A stretch of DNA of 64,000 nucleotides from Capitulum mitella (lineage: Eukaryota > Arthropoda > Thecostraca > Pollicipedomorpha > Pollicipedidae): positions 33,348,368 to 33,412,367 of the forward strand of contig CP099841.1 of NCBI GenBank assembly GCA_030062745.1, written 5' to 3'. The position numbers and the translations under genes were made by a program. The first letter of the stretch is position 1. The number at the start of each line of letters is the position of its first letter. The notes beneath the pieces are model-generated. The model was given only the letters and a program-made list of their open reading frames with translations. It did no database searches and was not told the DNA's origin. Of the stretch, positions 36,282 through 43,335 are shown one piece after another.

Positions 36282-36507
36282 GTCTGTGTGTGTATCTATA
36301 TATGAATAAGAGTCTTATAAGAGTATGAAATCGTTGACATGAGCTTGCCATTTGCCGACCATTTACATATGCTCTCGTTTGTAACACTGTGCTTGCTTTT
36401 TTTTCCAGCTTCGCTACTTGCAGACTCTGAACACGATTTCGGCGGAGAAAAACTCGACAATCATCTTTCCCACTGCCCATCGATATTCTACAGCATTTCA
36501 TGAATAA
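2060..36507 (+). CDS. mec-2: Stomatin/MEC-2-like SPFH (band 7) membrane protein, whole gene, six exons
   Basis: The joined exons predict a protein of about 587 residues: an N-terminal cytoplasmic extension (about 1-335), one hydrophobic hairpin (about 336-361), a complete SPFH/PHB domain (about 362-555) and a short C-terminal tail. Family members are monotopic, cholesterol-binding, oligomeric scaffolds on the inner face of the plasma membrane that regulate ion channels; C. elegans MEC-2 serves the touch-receptor DEG/ENaC channel. The core motifs VVQEYERAVIFRLGRL, GPGIFF, RTVSYDVPPQE and ATTLRNVLGTK are seen directly. All introns are GT-AG and phases match at every junction (1,0,0,2,0). Two apparent single-base insertions break the frame as written (exon 1 near 2414-2416, exon 6 at 36472), so this is either a functional gene with consensus errors or a recently damaged copy. 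The MEC-2-versus-stomatin/podocin assignment is inference from similarity recalled by eye; the SPFH family is near certain. Confidence 0.88.
4983..5036. repeat. (TA)n microsatellite, imperfect
   Basis: An alternating TA run with a few CA/GT interruptions. Simple sequence in intron 1. Confidence 0.95.
5681..5740 (-). mobile_element. Short retroelement 3'-tail, copy 1 (SINE/LINE tail family F)
   Basis: Read on the minus strand this runs gggcgccgaatgacc...gtcggtgcgcccc, then taagccccaat and a CAATCA-type tail. A matching segment in the opposite orientation occurs at 31611-31667. A shared core with a variable short-repeat tail is typical of SINE or 5'-truncated LINE 3' ends; the parent element cannot be named. 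Confidence 0.6.
6143..6292 (+). repeat. Degenerate 25-bp minisatellite abutting exon 2
   Basis: Six head-to-tail units of exactly 25 bp start at 6143, 6168, 6193, 6218, 6243 and 6268; consensus is close to agactgatgcaaacgttagt plus ctgtg. One or two more decayed units may lie upstream. The array ends eight bases before the exon 2 acceptor AG, so the splice-site region itself grew from, or next to, tandem repeats. Confidence 0.8.
6301..6401 (+). CDS. mec-2: Exon 2: membrane hairpin of the stomatin-like protein
   Basis: Acceptor ctgttggcag, donor AAG|GTGAGT. The exon encodes (E)DPEGPGCCSYVLTLFSYLL followed by IICTLPFSLCFCVK. This is the short hydrophobic segment that precedes the SPFH domain in stomatins, MEC-2 and podocin; it inserts in the membrane as a hairpin and keeps both termini cytoplasmic. 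The Pro in CTLPFSLCFCVK sits where the family has its topology-determining proline, and the Cys residues are candidate palmitoylation sites by family knowledge. Entry is in phase 1 from exon 1 and exit in phase 0 to exon 3. The exon is too short to stand out as an ORF and was found from its motif. Confidence 0.93.
6402..7237 (+). other. Intron 2, unique part
   Basis: About 0.8 kb between exon 2 and the 41-bp array. Nothing beyond short shadow ORFs was recognised. Confidence 0.7.
7238..7506 (+). repeat. 41-bp minisatellite with seven perfect CRE palindromes
   Basis: Six full 41-bp units start at 7238, 7279, 7320, 7361, 7402 and 7443, with a seventh partial unit from 7484. They are almost identical; the clearest change is gaaggc for gacggc in unit 3. 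Each contains gTGACGTCAc, the perfect cAMP-response-element palindrome, at 7251, 7292, 7333, 7374, 7415, 7456 and 7497. Each full unit also has CAGGTG (an E-box and donor-like string) and CCCTGACC (branch-point-like). The array ends about 30 bp before exon 3. Confidence 0.97.
7536..7691 (+). CDS. mec-2: Exon 3: start of the SPFH/band 7 domain
   Basis: Exactly 52 codons between acceptor gtttcag and donor GAG|GTGGGT, phase 0 at both ends. It encodes VVQEYERAVIFRLGRL, then LQGGAKGPGIFFVAPCIDSF and KNVDLRTVSYDVPPQE, the signature opening of the stomatin SPFH domain. The acceptor has a weak pyrimidine tract and lies 31 bp downstream of a 41-bp tandem array, so its recognition may depend on exonic signals. 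GTG at 7536 is an internal codon, not a start. Confidence 0.96.
9305..9390 (+). mobile_element. tRNA-derived SINE head
   Basis: A box-like TGGCCTGTTGG at about 9310 and B box-like AGGTTCGAAGCC at 9361-9372, about 52 bp apart, as in a tRNA-type RNA polymerase III promoter. The sequence does not fold into a convincing tRNA, so a SINE head is more likely than a tRNA gene. The 3' body is not delimited. Confidence 0.45.
9590..9990. other. CpG-rich block in intron 3
   Basis: A sharp GC/CpG-rich island in otherwise AT-moderate intron. It could be an alternative promoter/first exon or an unmethylated regulatory island. No ATG-donor arrangement fitting exon 4 was identified, so it is left unassigned. 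Confidence 0.35.
11298..11395 (+). CDS. mec-2: Exon 4: SPFH domain, second segment
   Basis: Acceptor tcctcag, donor TACAG|GTGAGT; 98 nt, so it exits in phase 2. It encodes ILSKDSVTVSVAAVIYFRV then IDPVMSVTCIDHY. This matches the ILTKDSVTVSVDAVVYYRV segment of stomatins and MEC-2. The usual Asp in SVDAV is Ala here, and the normally Asn-rich stretch after YYRV is changed, which may be lineage divergence. The split Ser codon (AG+T) is completed by exon 5, which fixes the join across a 20.6 kb intron. Confidence 0.93.
11545..11975 (+). repeat. Dispersed repeat family D, copy D1 (GGTCCAATCC-rich)
   Basis: About 430 bp rich in the words ggtccaatcc, ccggtccggtc and gtccaatccgtg. Two copies of gaattttc.ggtccggtcca lie near its ends in direct orientation. 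A second copy occurs inverted at 62450-62844. No ORF. The class is unknown. Confidence 0.65.
13098..13322. repeat. (TC)n polypyrimidine tract, 225 bp
   Basis: CT-rich throughout and nearly pure alternating CT at about 13252-13312. It ends in ctctctcag, which mimics a very strong 3' splice site. Such tracts can also form H-DNA (triplex). The long Ser/Leu-rich frames here are low-complexity shadows. Confidence 0.95.
16344..17109 (+). mobile_element. TTAA element family A, copy A1 (internally deleted)
   Basis: Left TTAA at 16340-16343 then CCCTAGTCC...; right end gccgggaataggg then TTCA, a decayed TTAA. Compared with A2 it lacks about 430 bp of the centre: sequence jumps from the cagatcaactt segment straight to the later gtcattttctttt/acatgg segment. 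No coding capacity. Confidence 0.85.
17130..18339 (+). mobile_element. TTAA element family A, copy A2 (full length)
   Basis: Flanked by TTAA at 17126-17129 and 18340-18343. The body begins CCCTATTCCCGGAGGGCTAG and ends CTGCCGGGAATAGTG, an inverted terminal repeat. Inside the left end is cccggcagggggggg followed by a C-run, and the right end repeats this inverted. No transposase ORF. TTAA duplication with CCC/GGG termini is the hallmark of piggyBac-type elements, so this is probably a non-autonomous derivative. It carries a perfect TGACCTTTGACCT at 17677-17689. Confidence 0.88.
19330..20522 (+). pseudogene. Degenerate non-LTR (CR1/Jockey-like) reverse transcriptase fragment, LINE-1
   Basis: Successive plus-strand frames give reverse-transcriptase pieces: LLCLLDLRKCFDATDDSKLL (finger/palm), then GLPLFCLFSNDL, and the catalytic box HYADDTRVCL (YADD at 19656-19667). 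Further on come VFSRRKSDHTTNLME and, near the end, FACRAVAGLKCLPQRIKGLP, the usual post-RT C terminus of this group. Several stops and frame shifts separate them, so it is dead. Endonuclease and 5' parts are missing (5' truncated). Confidence 0.85.
20737..20902. repeat. Compound microsatellite (CA)n-(CACG)n-(TA)n
   Basis: CA dinucleotides, then cacg tetranucleotides (about 20828-20855), then TA/TG-rich alternation. It lies about 215 bp after the LINE-1 remnant. His/Thr-repeat frames here are not genes. Confidence 0.97.
20983..22200 (+). mobile_element. TTAA element family C, copy C2
   Basis: Left TTAA at 20979-20982 then CCTGGCACCGCG; right end CCAGACGATGCAGGG then TTAA near 22201. It matches C1 in inverted orientation: the segment ctatcgattggtggtagacc and its neighbours appear reverse-complemented near the left end of C1. 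Diverged, no coding capacity. The right boundary is good to a few bases. Confidence 0.72.
22505..22681 (-). CDS. Unidentified protein-like ORF, possible terminal exon (minus strand)
   Basis: On the minus strand, directly after gttaacag (an acceptor-like AG preceded by an in-frame stop), 58 codons read LFDLLRKAASKHVPETTGHL..., including GRNWHGRTQQKVVKALVNEA, and end LAALRQFR plus TGA. Amino-acid usage is natural and helix-compatible, unlike the surrounding shadow frames. No family is recognised. It could be an exon of a nested gene or a piece of an unknown mobile element. Two more minus-strand ORFs of similar quality lie upstream on that strand (25020-25229, 28569-28844). Confidence 0.35.
   Translation of the reverse strand: MFDLLRKAASKHVPETTGHLLVQGRNWHGRTQQKVVKALVNEAKTIISENLAALRQFR
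25020..25229 (-). CDS. Unidentified protein-like small ORF (minus strand)
   Basis: ATG in good context (AGGATGG) just after an in-frame stop. The product of 69 codons starts MDATLKQCLRDHGKMVLDSA and contains EFGRADDTFIAHPLEKRVTP and NYDDFTESLQSTFLP, then runs into a T homopolymer of about nine bases and a stop. Composition looks coding up to the homopolymer, where a length error could hide a continuation. Not recognised. Same strand as the ORFs at 22505-22681 and 28569-28844. Confidence 0.33.
   Translation of the reverse strand: MDATLKQCLRDHGKMVLDSAVEFGRADDTFIAHPLEKRVTPSQLRAPNYDDFTESLQSTFLPNVFFLLF
26330..27000. other. GC-rich block in intron 4
   Basis: CpG-rich and contains E1. Frames are open on both strands because of composition. 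No protein family or splice-compatible exon was recognised. Confidence 0.35.
26476..26625 (+). repeat. 150-bp duplicated segment, copy E1
   Basis: From gcaatgcagtcgcgcg to ggcgaggcagagat. About eight differences separate it from E2 (27974-28123), 1.5 kb downstream in direct orientation. One frame stays open in both copies (QSR.RTAYAVSALDRLYRKP...), and several of the differences are synonymous in that frame. Confidence 0.85.
27024..27450 (+). repeat. Degenerate minisatellite, unit about 28-30 bp
   Basis: Irregular repeats of the type cagacaccagatcacagacat plus cataca/acag. The plus strand is A/C-rich and poor in T and G runs, a marked strand asymmetry. The His/Thr/Gln-rich frames through it are by-products. 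Confidence 0.7.
27974..28123 (+). repeat. 150-bp duplicated segment, copy E2
   Basis: Direct-orientation partner of E1, in unrelated flanks. The boundaries are sharp at both ends. No terminal repeats or obvious target duplications are seen, so transposition cannot be told apart from local duplication. Confidence 0.85.
28569..28844 (-). CDS. Unidentified protein-like ORF (minus strand)
   Basis: 91 codons. The best-looking part follows a plausible acceptor (gtttttgcag) and reads KEPRVQPSSQGHISAVRSIL, then DVEFHEKLKNNICFIRNAL and VLEKRLDQHCAKLVSARH plus TGA. Residue usage is natural. No family is recognised. It may belong with the two other minus-strand ORFs in intron 4, as a nested gene or a decayed element; that link is inference from strand and spacing only. 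Confidence 0.35.
   Translation of the reverse strand: MLEPAMYCIIKQTDSVTAAFLQKEPRVQPSSQGHISAVRSILALNRQGASDVEFHEKLKNNICFIRNALVARFVLEKRLDQHCAKLVSARH
30590..30960. other. GC-rich block with homopolymer T9/G9
   Basis: CpG-rich stretch upstream of exon 5 by about 1.1 kb, with runs of T, G and C that make base counts uncertain. No coding assignment. Confidence 0.3.
31611..31667 (+). mobile_element. Short retroelement 3'-tail, copy 2 (family F)
   Basis: gggcgccgaatgaccctgcag then tcggtgcgcccctaagcccc and an AATAACCAACCAATC tail; the inverted partner of 5681-5740. The upstream ccttgtgactttgtgacct may belong to the same element. Confidence 0.6.
32042..32369 (+). CDS. mec-2: Exon 5: core and C-terminal helix of the SPFH domain
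   Basis: Acceptor ctccggcag, donor CTGCAG|GTGAGA; one base completes the split Ser codon, then 109 codons. It encodes HSTRLLAATTLRNVLGTK, LADLLAEREAISQQMQATL, DPWGVKVERVEIKDVRLP, QLQRAMAAEAEAAREARAK and the Ala/Glu-rich helix to ESSSALQ. In the family this part carries the oligomerisation coiled coil. Base composition is strongly GC-rich, as in exon 1 and unlike the AT-rich flanks, which suggests maintained coding use. No stop or frame break is seen. Confidence 0.96.
32370..34491 (+). other. Intron 5, part before element C1
   Basis: AT-rich intron sequence. Short frames on both strands, none recognised. Confidence 0.7.
34496..35851 (+). mobile_element. TTAA element family C, copy C1 (1356 bp, intact termini)
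   Basis: Perfect 19-bp inverted ends, TTAACCCGGCACCGCCTGG at the left (34492-34510) and its exact reverse complement at 35837-35855, including the TTAA target sites. No transposase ORF. The interior is rich in AGGTCA/TGACCT half-sites and holds a 68-bp direct repeat. piggyBac-like by termini (inference). Confidence 0.9.
35339..35514 (+). repeat. 68-bp direct repeat inside C1
   Basis: tgcctgacttgaacgatggg... to ...gcgaatcagtcca occurs at 35339-35406 and again at 35447-35514, 108 bp apart, without visible differences. This implies a recent local duplication, or an assembly duplication. Confidence 0.95.
36218..36283. repeat. (TA)n microsatellite before exon 6
   Basis: Alternating TA of about 65 bp in intron 5, ending about 125 bp before exon 6. 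Confidence 0.95.
36409..36507 (+). CDS. mec-2: Exon 6: C-terminal end, apparent one-base insertion before the stop
   Basis: Acceptor ttttttttccag. It encodes LRYLQTLNTISAEKNSTIIF, the near-invariant stomatin/MEC-2 tail. As written the frame then runs FPTAHRYSTAFHE and stops at TAA 36505-36507. Ignoring the single A at 36472 gives FPLPIDILQHFMNK and a stop at 36509-36511, matching the family motif FPLPID. An AATAAA hexamer (36503-36508) overlaps both stops. No splice donor occurs before the stop, so this is the terminal exon of this isoform. Confidence 0.88.
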   Translation, partial: LRYLQTLNTISAEKNSTIIFPTAHRYSTAFHE

Positions 36508-36508
36508 A
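36503..36508 (+). terminator. AATAAA polyadenylation signal overlapping the stop
   Basis: The hexamer AATAAA overlaps the terminal codons of exon 6. If used, the 3' UTR would be only tens of bases long. More distal AATAAA-like sites exist (for example near 37163), so the functional signal is uncertain. Confidence 0.35.
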
Positions 36509-38662
36509 TAAGACGGTTTCTACCAAAATTTCCTCCTCTGCCTCCGGAGCCTGCAAGCTAACAAGCCCTGTTACTGCGCCACATACGACCTGGCTGAGAC
36601 ACCAACCATGGTCAGTCGCATAGGTGGCAGCGCCGCCGTCAAAACGTCTCGTCGTGCGGCTTTGCCTCACACGGCATGCGATTGCAAAGCGAGGCTTTGC
36701 ACTGGTTGCGTCGTAATATTGGCCGGATCAGCTTGCATCCATGCTCAGTGACATCCACCGAACTGAATGGAACTCTGAAGTTTGCTCATATGATGTCCTA
36801 GGTGGGTGGTTTTCGACATATTACTGCATGGCGTGTTTTTTCTTTTATTGCCAAGGTAGGGCTGCATATATAGGATGAAACTTTCTTTTTAGGGGTTTAG
36901 TGCGTCTTTCAGAACTCCTTTGGTGCTCGATTGAGTATGTCGTTTACCTTCCCTACGTTGTGCTCTGCCGTGTATGATATACATCGGTAAAGCCAAACGG
37001 ACATTCTCTTTAAGCTGACCAGACTTACAGATGTCCTGGCTTGGACATCAAACATTTTGAGTAATAACAACAAATCTGTCAGGGAGAACACAGCAAACAA
37101 TAGTTAGTTTCCTTTCTCTCTCTCTTTCTTTCACAGCAAAAGTAGTTTGTTTTCTGTTTTCCAAAATAAAAACTCATGGCCATTTCTCAAAAACTTTTGA
37201 AAGGAATCGATAGGCCATGCCAGTCTGGGACATTGATATTAGCAGGAAGTTCCACTTTTCCAGGTGTGCAACAAACCGACATGCATCTTTAACGTTGAGC
37301 CAATCGAAAATAATCTTTGAATTCAGCTCTTGGAGCGAAAAATGAAAGCACGCAACACAGCAGTCGTCCATTCAGAAGATTTCCCATTTCAAAAAGAGAA
37401 GGGCACAGCCGCCTGTTGAAAGGACTGTCCTTTTCCATGGGGAGCAATGTGTTTGTACAGGTCACCCTGGAAGTACTTTGTCACCACGTGATGTTTTGTG
37501 TGCCGGTTACGTATTATCAACTTTGGGTGTGCTTTCCTTGCGATTGGATATCGTTAACGCTGCAGGTGTTGCGGATAAGGTCGCTGTACAGAGGATTCAC
37601 TGCTGCTCAATGTTCTAGACGCACCCTCACCATACGCGGTATATTTTAGTCATGTTTCGGCACCATCTGGTGTCATGTTGCTCAAAGACCTTTCTGGTAA
37701 CAAAGCCCATTGTTGTCACGGCTCCGTGAAATGTCATCGCGTGCAACGTCGCTTAATGATTGAACAAAGTACGGTGCTGGACCACCGCTGACAGTGAAGT
37801 GGGGCAGGTACGTATCATGGCGGACTTGTTGGCGTCTCCATATCATGAGCCTGTTCTGATCTGAACGGCAGCTAACATGAGTATGAGTGATCTGGAAATG
37901 ACATTGTTAACAAACAAAAGTCGTCTCTTCAGTTCCAATCGGCGCTGTTTAAGTGCTCCTGCCATTAGGACTTCTCTCAGTAAGCTCCCCCCCCGAGAGA
38001 TTCCAGTGAGTATATTTGGTAACGCCGGTTGCCGAACACATGAACGAAGACGAGATGTACGCTCTTTTTGCATGTTTGGACGTCACTTAATGGTGGTACA
38101 TTTTGTGACACAATACTCGCTGTTGTACTGGCTGTCTGTTCTTTTCCTGTCTGAAATGCTACATGGGGCACGGCAGATAGACAGTAGGTAACGAAACCCT
38201 GCCTCATCTCTGGCAATATCTATTTTCTGACATGCCTACGTCGAACACCATGGAAGTATGGCCTTCTGTAGAAATGTAGTACACTAGGAACAGCCCTATC
38301 GTGCAACTTCCTAACATGTTGTTTATAAATGAGCAAACTTTCACGTGAAGCATGTTTCCAGACCCAGAGAATTGATAATGAATGTGTCGACGTCGAATAC
38401 AACGTTGAATCTGGGAACGCACCTTTTAAAAAACTCGGAATTTAGGCCTACGGCCTGAGGACTGTGTATGTTTGAGGAATCAAGCCCACAACCTATGCTG
38501 CTGATGGTATTGTTTTCGGCAAAAGACCGCGTTGAACGTATACTTTTTGTACCAACAACACGCATAATTTGGCGGAGAAAAATTCAGCGGGATCCTTTGT
38601 GCACAAAACACGCTTCCTTGAACTGGATGAGGGGAATCACTGAGTGCATCTGATACGCAAGC

Positions 38663-38697
<35 letters not shown>

Positions 38698-40024
38698 CGT
38701 ATATACATATATATCACGTTATACTTTTACATTAGAGGCTGGAAATTACATAGAACCCACATAGTTTCGCACAAGCCCAACTCTAGACAGAATTGAATTT
38801 AGATGTCCAACGTGCACCGCCTGCGGCTGTTAGTTGATAAACAAGCTGCATCATGTTGCTCAGAGTCGTCTTGCCTCCTCACAGTTCTTGGATCCAAATA
38901 AAAGCGAAACAAAAAGCTGGACCAAATAGGAGCGTTTCTAGGGGTAGTGAACTGAAACATGTCGTGCCTTCAACCACCAACATTTCGAATTCCTTGCTGA
39001 ATTAACTTTCGAATGCTAAATTATTCGTCTGGAACCCAAGCCAAAAAAGACGCGTAGGTGTGGCCAGCGCAGCTGCAACGTCTCCCCGCCTGCAGTCCTG
39101 GGCAGCCCCGAAGACAGTCGCCTGATCAGTCGGAATCAGCACCGAGTGCGCGGACAACCGACGAGCCGGGAATGGGAGCAGCTGCACAGAGACAGGACCA
39201 CCATTCTGACACATTTGCGAACCAATTTTCATCACAACTGTGGACATCTTCCCAATGCCTGCGCCAACAGCTGGTATAAAATATCATGGCATGCGATGGT
39301 CGAAAAAAACTGTCAGCACCAGGCACCAGTGACGTCACCGTCTTGTACTGAGCCATTCGGAAATGAACTTATGTAAAGTGTTATGGCGGTGTCCCCTTGG
39401 TAACTGCCGATGTGCGGCTGTTCTTTCTACCTGCTCCACCATGGCGAGCTTGTGTGTCACGTGATCCGAGAGCGGCGACGAGACAACGTTTGCCATCGAA
39501 TACTGAAGACCGTTCTGTCTTCTCCAGACGTGTCTGCCCAGTGCCAGTGTTTTTTTTTTTTTTGGAAATCACCATTGCATCGATGTGTCGCCAAAGGGTA
39601 TTCAGTCCGGCAATGGCCCAGTCGTTCTCACTGTAATGCATTGTCATGGATCAAGTTGCATATGCACCGTTTACATCTTTCGTAAAACATACTAAATGCT
39701 CCTCATGCACTCAACAAGTAATGCCGTATCATCCAGACACTTCAGTTTTCCGCGTGACACATGGCAATTCCCTGTGTTATCTTCCTGTTTTGCATTCCAT
39801 TGTTAACAGAGACTTTGGTGCGTCGGTAACGCAAAACATGAACAGAGAGTTGGCACTTTAAAGATATTTTTGGGAATTTTTATTTCGACGTTTTTCATTC
39901 TTTAAATGTCCAATGTAAGGTACTGTGCGTGAAGAAATGTTCCCCGGAACAAGAGTATAAAATCGATCCAGTCTAATACGCATACATACGCAAAGTGCAC
40001 TTGCTACGATGTTCATACGTTAAA
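36508..40024. other. Intergenic stretch downstream of the stomatin-like gene
   Basis: Holds a TA microsatellite (38666-38716) and a T15 run (about 39550). Otherwise only short shadow frames; no gene recognised. Confidence 0.6.
38666..38716. repeat. (TA)n microsatellite
   Basis: Imperfect TA alternation of about 50 bp. Confidence 0.95.
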
Positions 40025-42440
40025 CGTTAAAGATATCAAACATCATGATTGCAGGAAATGACGTCGCAGAGTACACACCAATCATTACGCATCCTGGATT
40101 TAAAGGCACTGAGGGTGGGTGCGGCAACACTTGCCGGAGGAAAACGGTTCCAGATGACTGTGGCTCTATATGAAAACGCTCTCTGCGTGGCGGTGAGCAT
40201 GCATCTACGATGACGCAAACCACCCGGTCAGAAGAGCGTGCTGCACGCTCGGAGATGTTTGTGCGGAGCGTAAAAAGGACCCGAAATTGAGGGGTGCACC
40301 ATCTGTCCTCAGTGTCTCGAATACCTTGAGGACGTCTCTTTCTTCCACCAGGGCTCTGATCTTTGCCCACCAGAGTGAGTTTAAGGTAGGTGTCACGTGA
40401 CAGCATTTTTTAGTTTTGGTGACGGCTCTTGTAGCGAAACTAATGTTTTTTTTCGTGTAGTTGAACATTGTACGCCAAAAAGTCCCACCCTGCACATAGA
40501 GACAGTACGCGATATGGGGGAACACGCAAGTCTAAATGATGGTTGTGATGACGTGAAGTATTGCCGAAATCTGTAAGAAAAGAACAAGATACCGATGCAT
40601 TTTTGAACGGCGCAAGAGACATACACGATAGGCTGGAGCTTACCATGACGCCGACAATTTTGACGTGGCTAGAGGGACGCACTACTCACTCCTTTACTGA
40701 GAAATGAAAGTTTTCTGTTTTCATCAAGCTTTACTTGTAGCCAAGAAGCGAAAAATCGTTTTTTTTCGTTCATTTTCAAGGAGCTGCCACTGAACCAAGC
40801 TTGGAGCTGGCACAGAGTTAGTTGCAAGCGAGATTTAAGGGCATCCAGTTCCGGCTCATCAGATGTGCAGTCTGGGTGTGTGGTGCCATCGGCATGCGAT
40901 ATGAGTCGGCCATGGATTTCATGTCCGAGAAGATCGGTTGTGAGAATAATGACAAGAACTGGACTCATGATCAAGCCATGGGGAACGCAACACGAGACTG
41001 GAAGTTTGCCGACTTCCGAGGGGAGGCCGACTCCGGTCTCCACGCACAAGCGGCCTCCGATCGTTCAATAAGCTCTTCAGCCAGTTCACATCTACACCGT
41101 AACAAGCCAGTTTGGTGAGAAGGACGTCGCGGCCGACGCTGTCGAACGCTTTCGACAAATCAGTTGCAACCGACGATATCTACCAGTTGTCGGCGTTGGC
41201 CGCAATAAGCTCGACAGCGTCGAGCACCGTGTCTTCAATGCAGTGCCGCGATCTGTATTTGCATAATCAGATGGATTGAGCAGGCTGTTGGTCTGCAGAA
41301 AAACAAATAATTGATCACGTGCTACCATTTCCAAAATTTTGGGAAACACGCTGAGTTGTGATATCGTCCTGCTATGAGGCTGAACAGAAGGGTCGACGAC
41401 TGAGTTCAATATTGGTGCCGCACATGCGGTCTTCCACTGCTTTGGAAATACTTAGTAAATGAAGTTCGTTTTTCATTGTTTTCAAACGGTCATTTTCTTT
41501 CAGCGCTCAAATGATTTTGTCAATGTCAAATGAAATGTCAATTTTGTCATAGACTGAAACAGGATCTATGGCATCACAAATAAACAGGGACATATGAATG
41601 CCCTCCTATATCTGTGTATGACATGACTGCTTTTTTACGGAAATAAACTGACGTCCAGCGTAAAAGTAAATTGTTCCTCCATGCACTTAAGTCTGCTTTG
41701 CACGAACATTTGTTATCTGGGCACGTCAAAGGAAATGGCAGTTAGAAGAAAAACGAACTATAGTGAAAGCCTGATGAGTCGCAAAAGGCGCAGTCCTATT
41801 ATGGGGAAACACTGCAGCACAGCCACGAGTGGCGCATCGTCAAAACCCACCGAACGCAAGGAGTTCATGTGCCGTATGTAGGAAGACAGCTCAGGAGGCG
41901 CCGCCAGCATGAAGGCAAACCCAGTGGTGCGGTCGGCTGGTGGTTTGGGAACCTCTGATTGGCGATGACGTCATCATGAAGCTCGGCGGCAATGCGGGGT
42001 TCCACAAAGGCGAGGTGTCGCTTCAGCTCATCGGCGGCAGCCTCAGCCGCCTGCTGCTCACGGCAGGCGCCGCCCCGGAGAAGTCGATGACGCCATGGTG
42101 AGACTCCGGAGGGTTAGCCAGAAGCTCCGCGGTTGCCAGATGCCTTCTCACGGCACAGGAAGTTCCGCCTGGTAGTGATCAGGCGGCTCATGACTTGGCT
42201 GCGAATTCGAGTGCAGTCGGTTCTGGTGTCTGATGTGCGTAGAATCAGCAAAGAAATCCTGGCGTTGGTCCGCTCGGCCACCATCTCCTGGAGGTGCGAA
42301 TCTTCGCTCAGCCAGGGGCAGTGAGGTCTGATGATGTACCCTCGTCTTGGCGCACAATGACGGTTCATCACAGTGTTCCGGATGTTCATTAAGTGATGAA
42401 GGCACGTGCTGACATCTAAAGCGCCATCTGTCGAATTCCC
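40025..42440 (-). pseudogene. Degenerate non-LTR (Jockey/CR1-like) retrotransposon, LINE-2
   Basis: Minus strand, 5' to 3': an endonuclease-RT linker (HCPWLSEDSHLQEMVAERTN...), DELKRHLAFVEPRIAAEL, then RT blocks WKTACAAPI, FPKILEMVARDQLFVFLQ, SKAFDSVGRDVLLTKLACYG and the catalytic region where YADD has become HADG. It ends with KIRALVEERDVLKVFETLRT and RAFSYRATVIWNRFPPA. Many frame shifts and stops. The endonuclease is absent (5' truncated near 42440). The order and motifs are standard for the Jockey/CR1 group. Confidence 0.87.
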
Positions 42441-42959
42441 AGTCGGACATAGCGTGGGATTCCGATTCTGGTGTATTTTCAGAACAGAAAATGCGGCAAG
42501 GAAGATTTAAAATTGATAACGACGGAATATTCTCAAAAAAGGTAGCTTCAGTTATGGTCTTTATTCAGGATTAAACTGAATGCCAAGTAAAATGTGGCAC
42601 CCGGAAAAATGCTAATTGTGGCGTCAGTTAATGTGTTTAATGTTGCGCTGGTTTTTGCCAGTTCAAAATGTTTTGAATGAGCTGGTACGAAAAATAAAAA
42701 CATGGCTGCCAGTCCAAAGTGGCTGAAATGATCCCGTATGGAAATAAATACATGGTTGGTTGGAATGTAAGCCGGAAATTGGACCGGCATGCTGCATCTT
42801 GTTGAGTAAAATTAGCCGGCCTGACATTATGGTCCAATTTGTTGAGTAAGATGTCAAGGATGTAGAAAATGTTCGTATGCTGTTGGGCATTCTTTTTCCT
42901 TAGACTTTGAATCGCACTAACCTTTTTCTTTTCAGGCTCCTTATTCGATACATTTTGTC

Positions 42960-43271
42960 TCCCTGCAGCCAAGTGCAGATGTATTCGACCTGCGAGAGAG
43001 GCTAGGATGGCTCCAGCCTCAGCAGTTAGCTGAGTTATGTCCACTGCGCCTAACACATAACGTGCTCAAATGCGGGGAGCCGGAAGCCACAGCATTTGTC
43101 CTGCAAGTGGATAGTGCCATGCGACAGCGGAGCACCAGGCAAGACAGTCTGCTACACATTCCCCGATCGAGGACTGAAGCTCGGAAAAGGCTTCTTAGCT
43201 CTGGAGTCACCAGCCTGTGCAATGGCATTCCTACTGGACTTACGACATTAGGTTCAACGGTGCTTTTTTAG
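42960..43271 (+). pseudogene. LINE C-terminal fragment, LINE-4
   Basis: Plus-strand frame VFDLRERLGWLQPQQLAEL... then SLLHIPRSRTEARKRLLSSG and SLCNGIPTGLTTLGSTVLF plus TAG. The pattern (LGWL, then a basic segment, then a W/C-N-x-LP-like box) resembles the post-RT tail of non-LTR elements. It ends just before element B2. Confidence 0.55.
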
Positions 43272-43335
43272 TTTCCTACCTTTTAATTGGTACGCAGGAG
43301 TTTCTTTCCACTCTCATGTGATCCAATTGTGTTAA

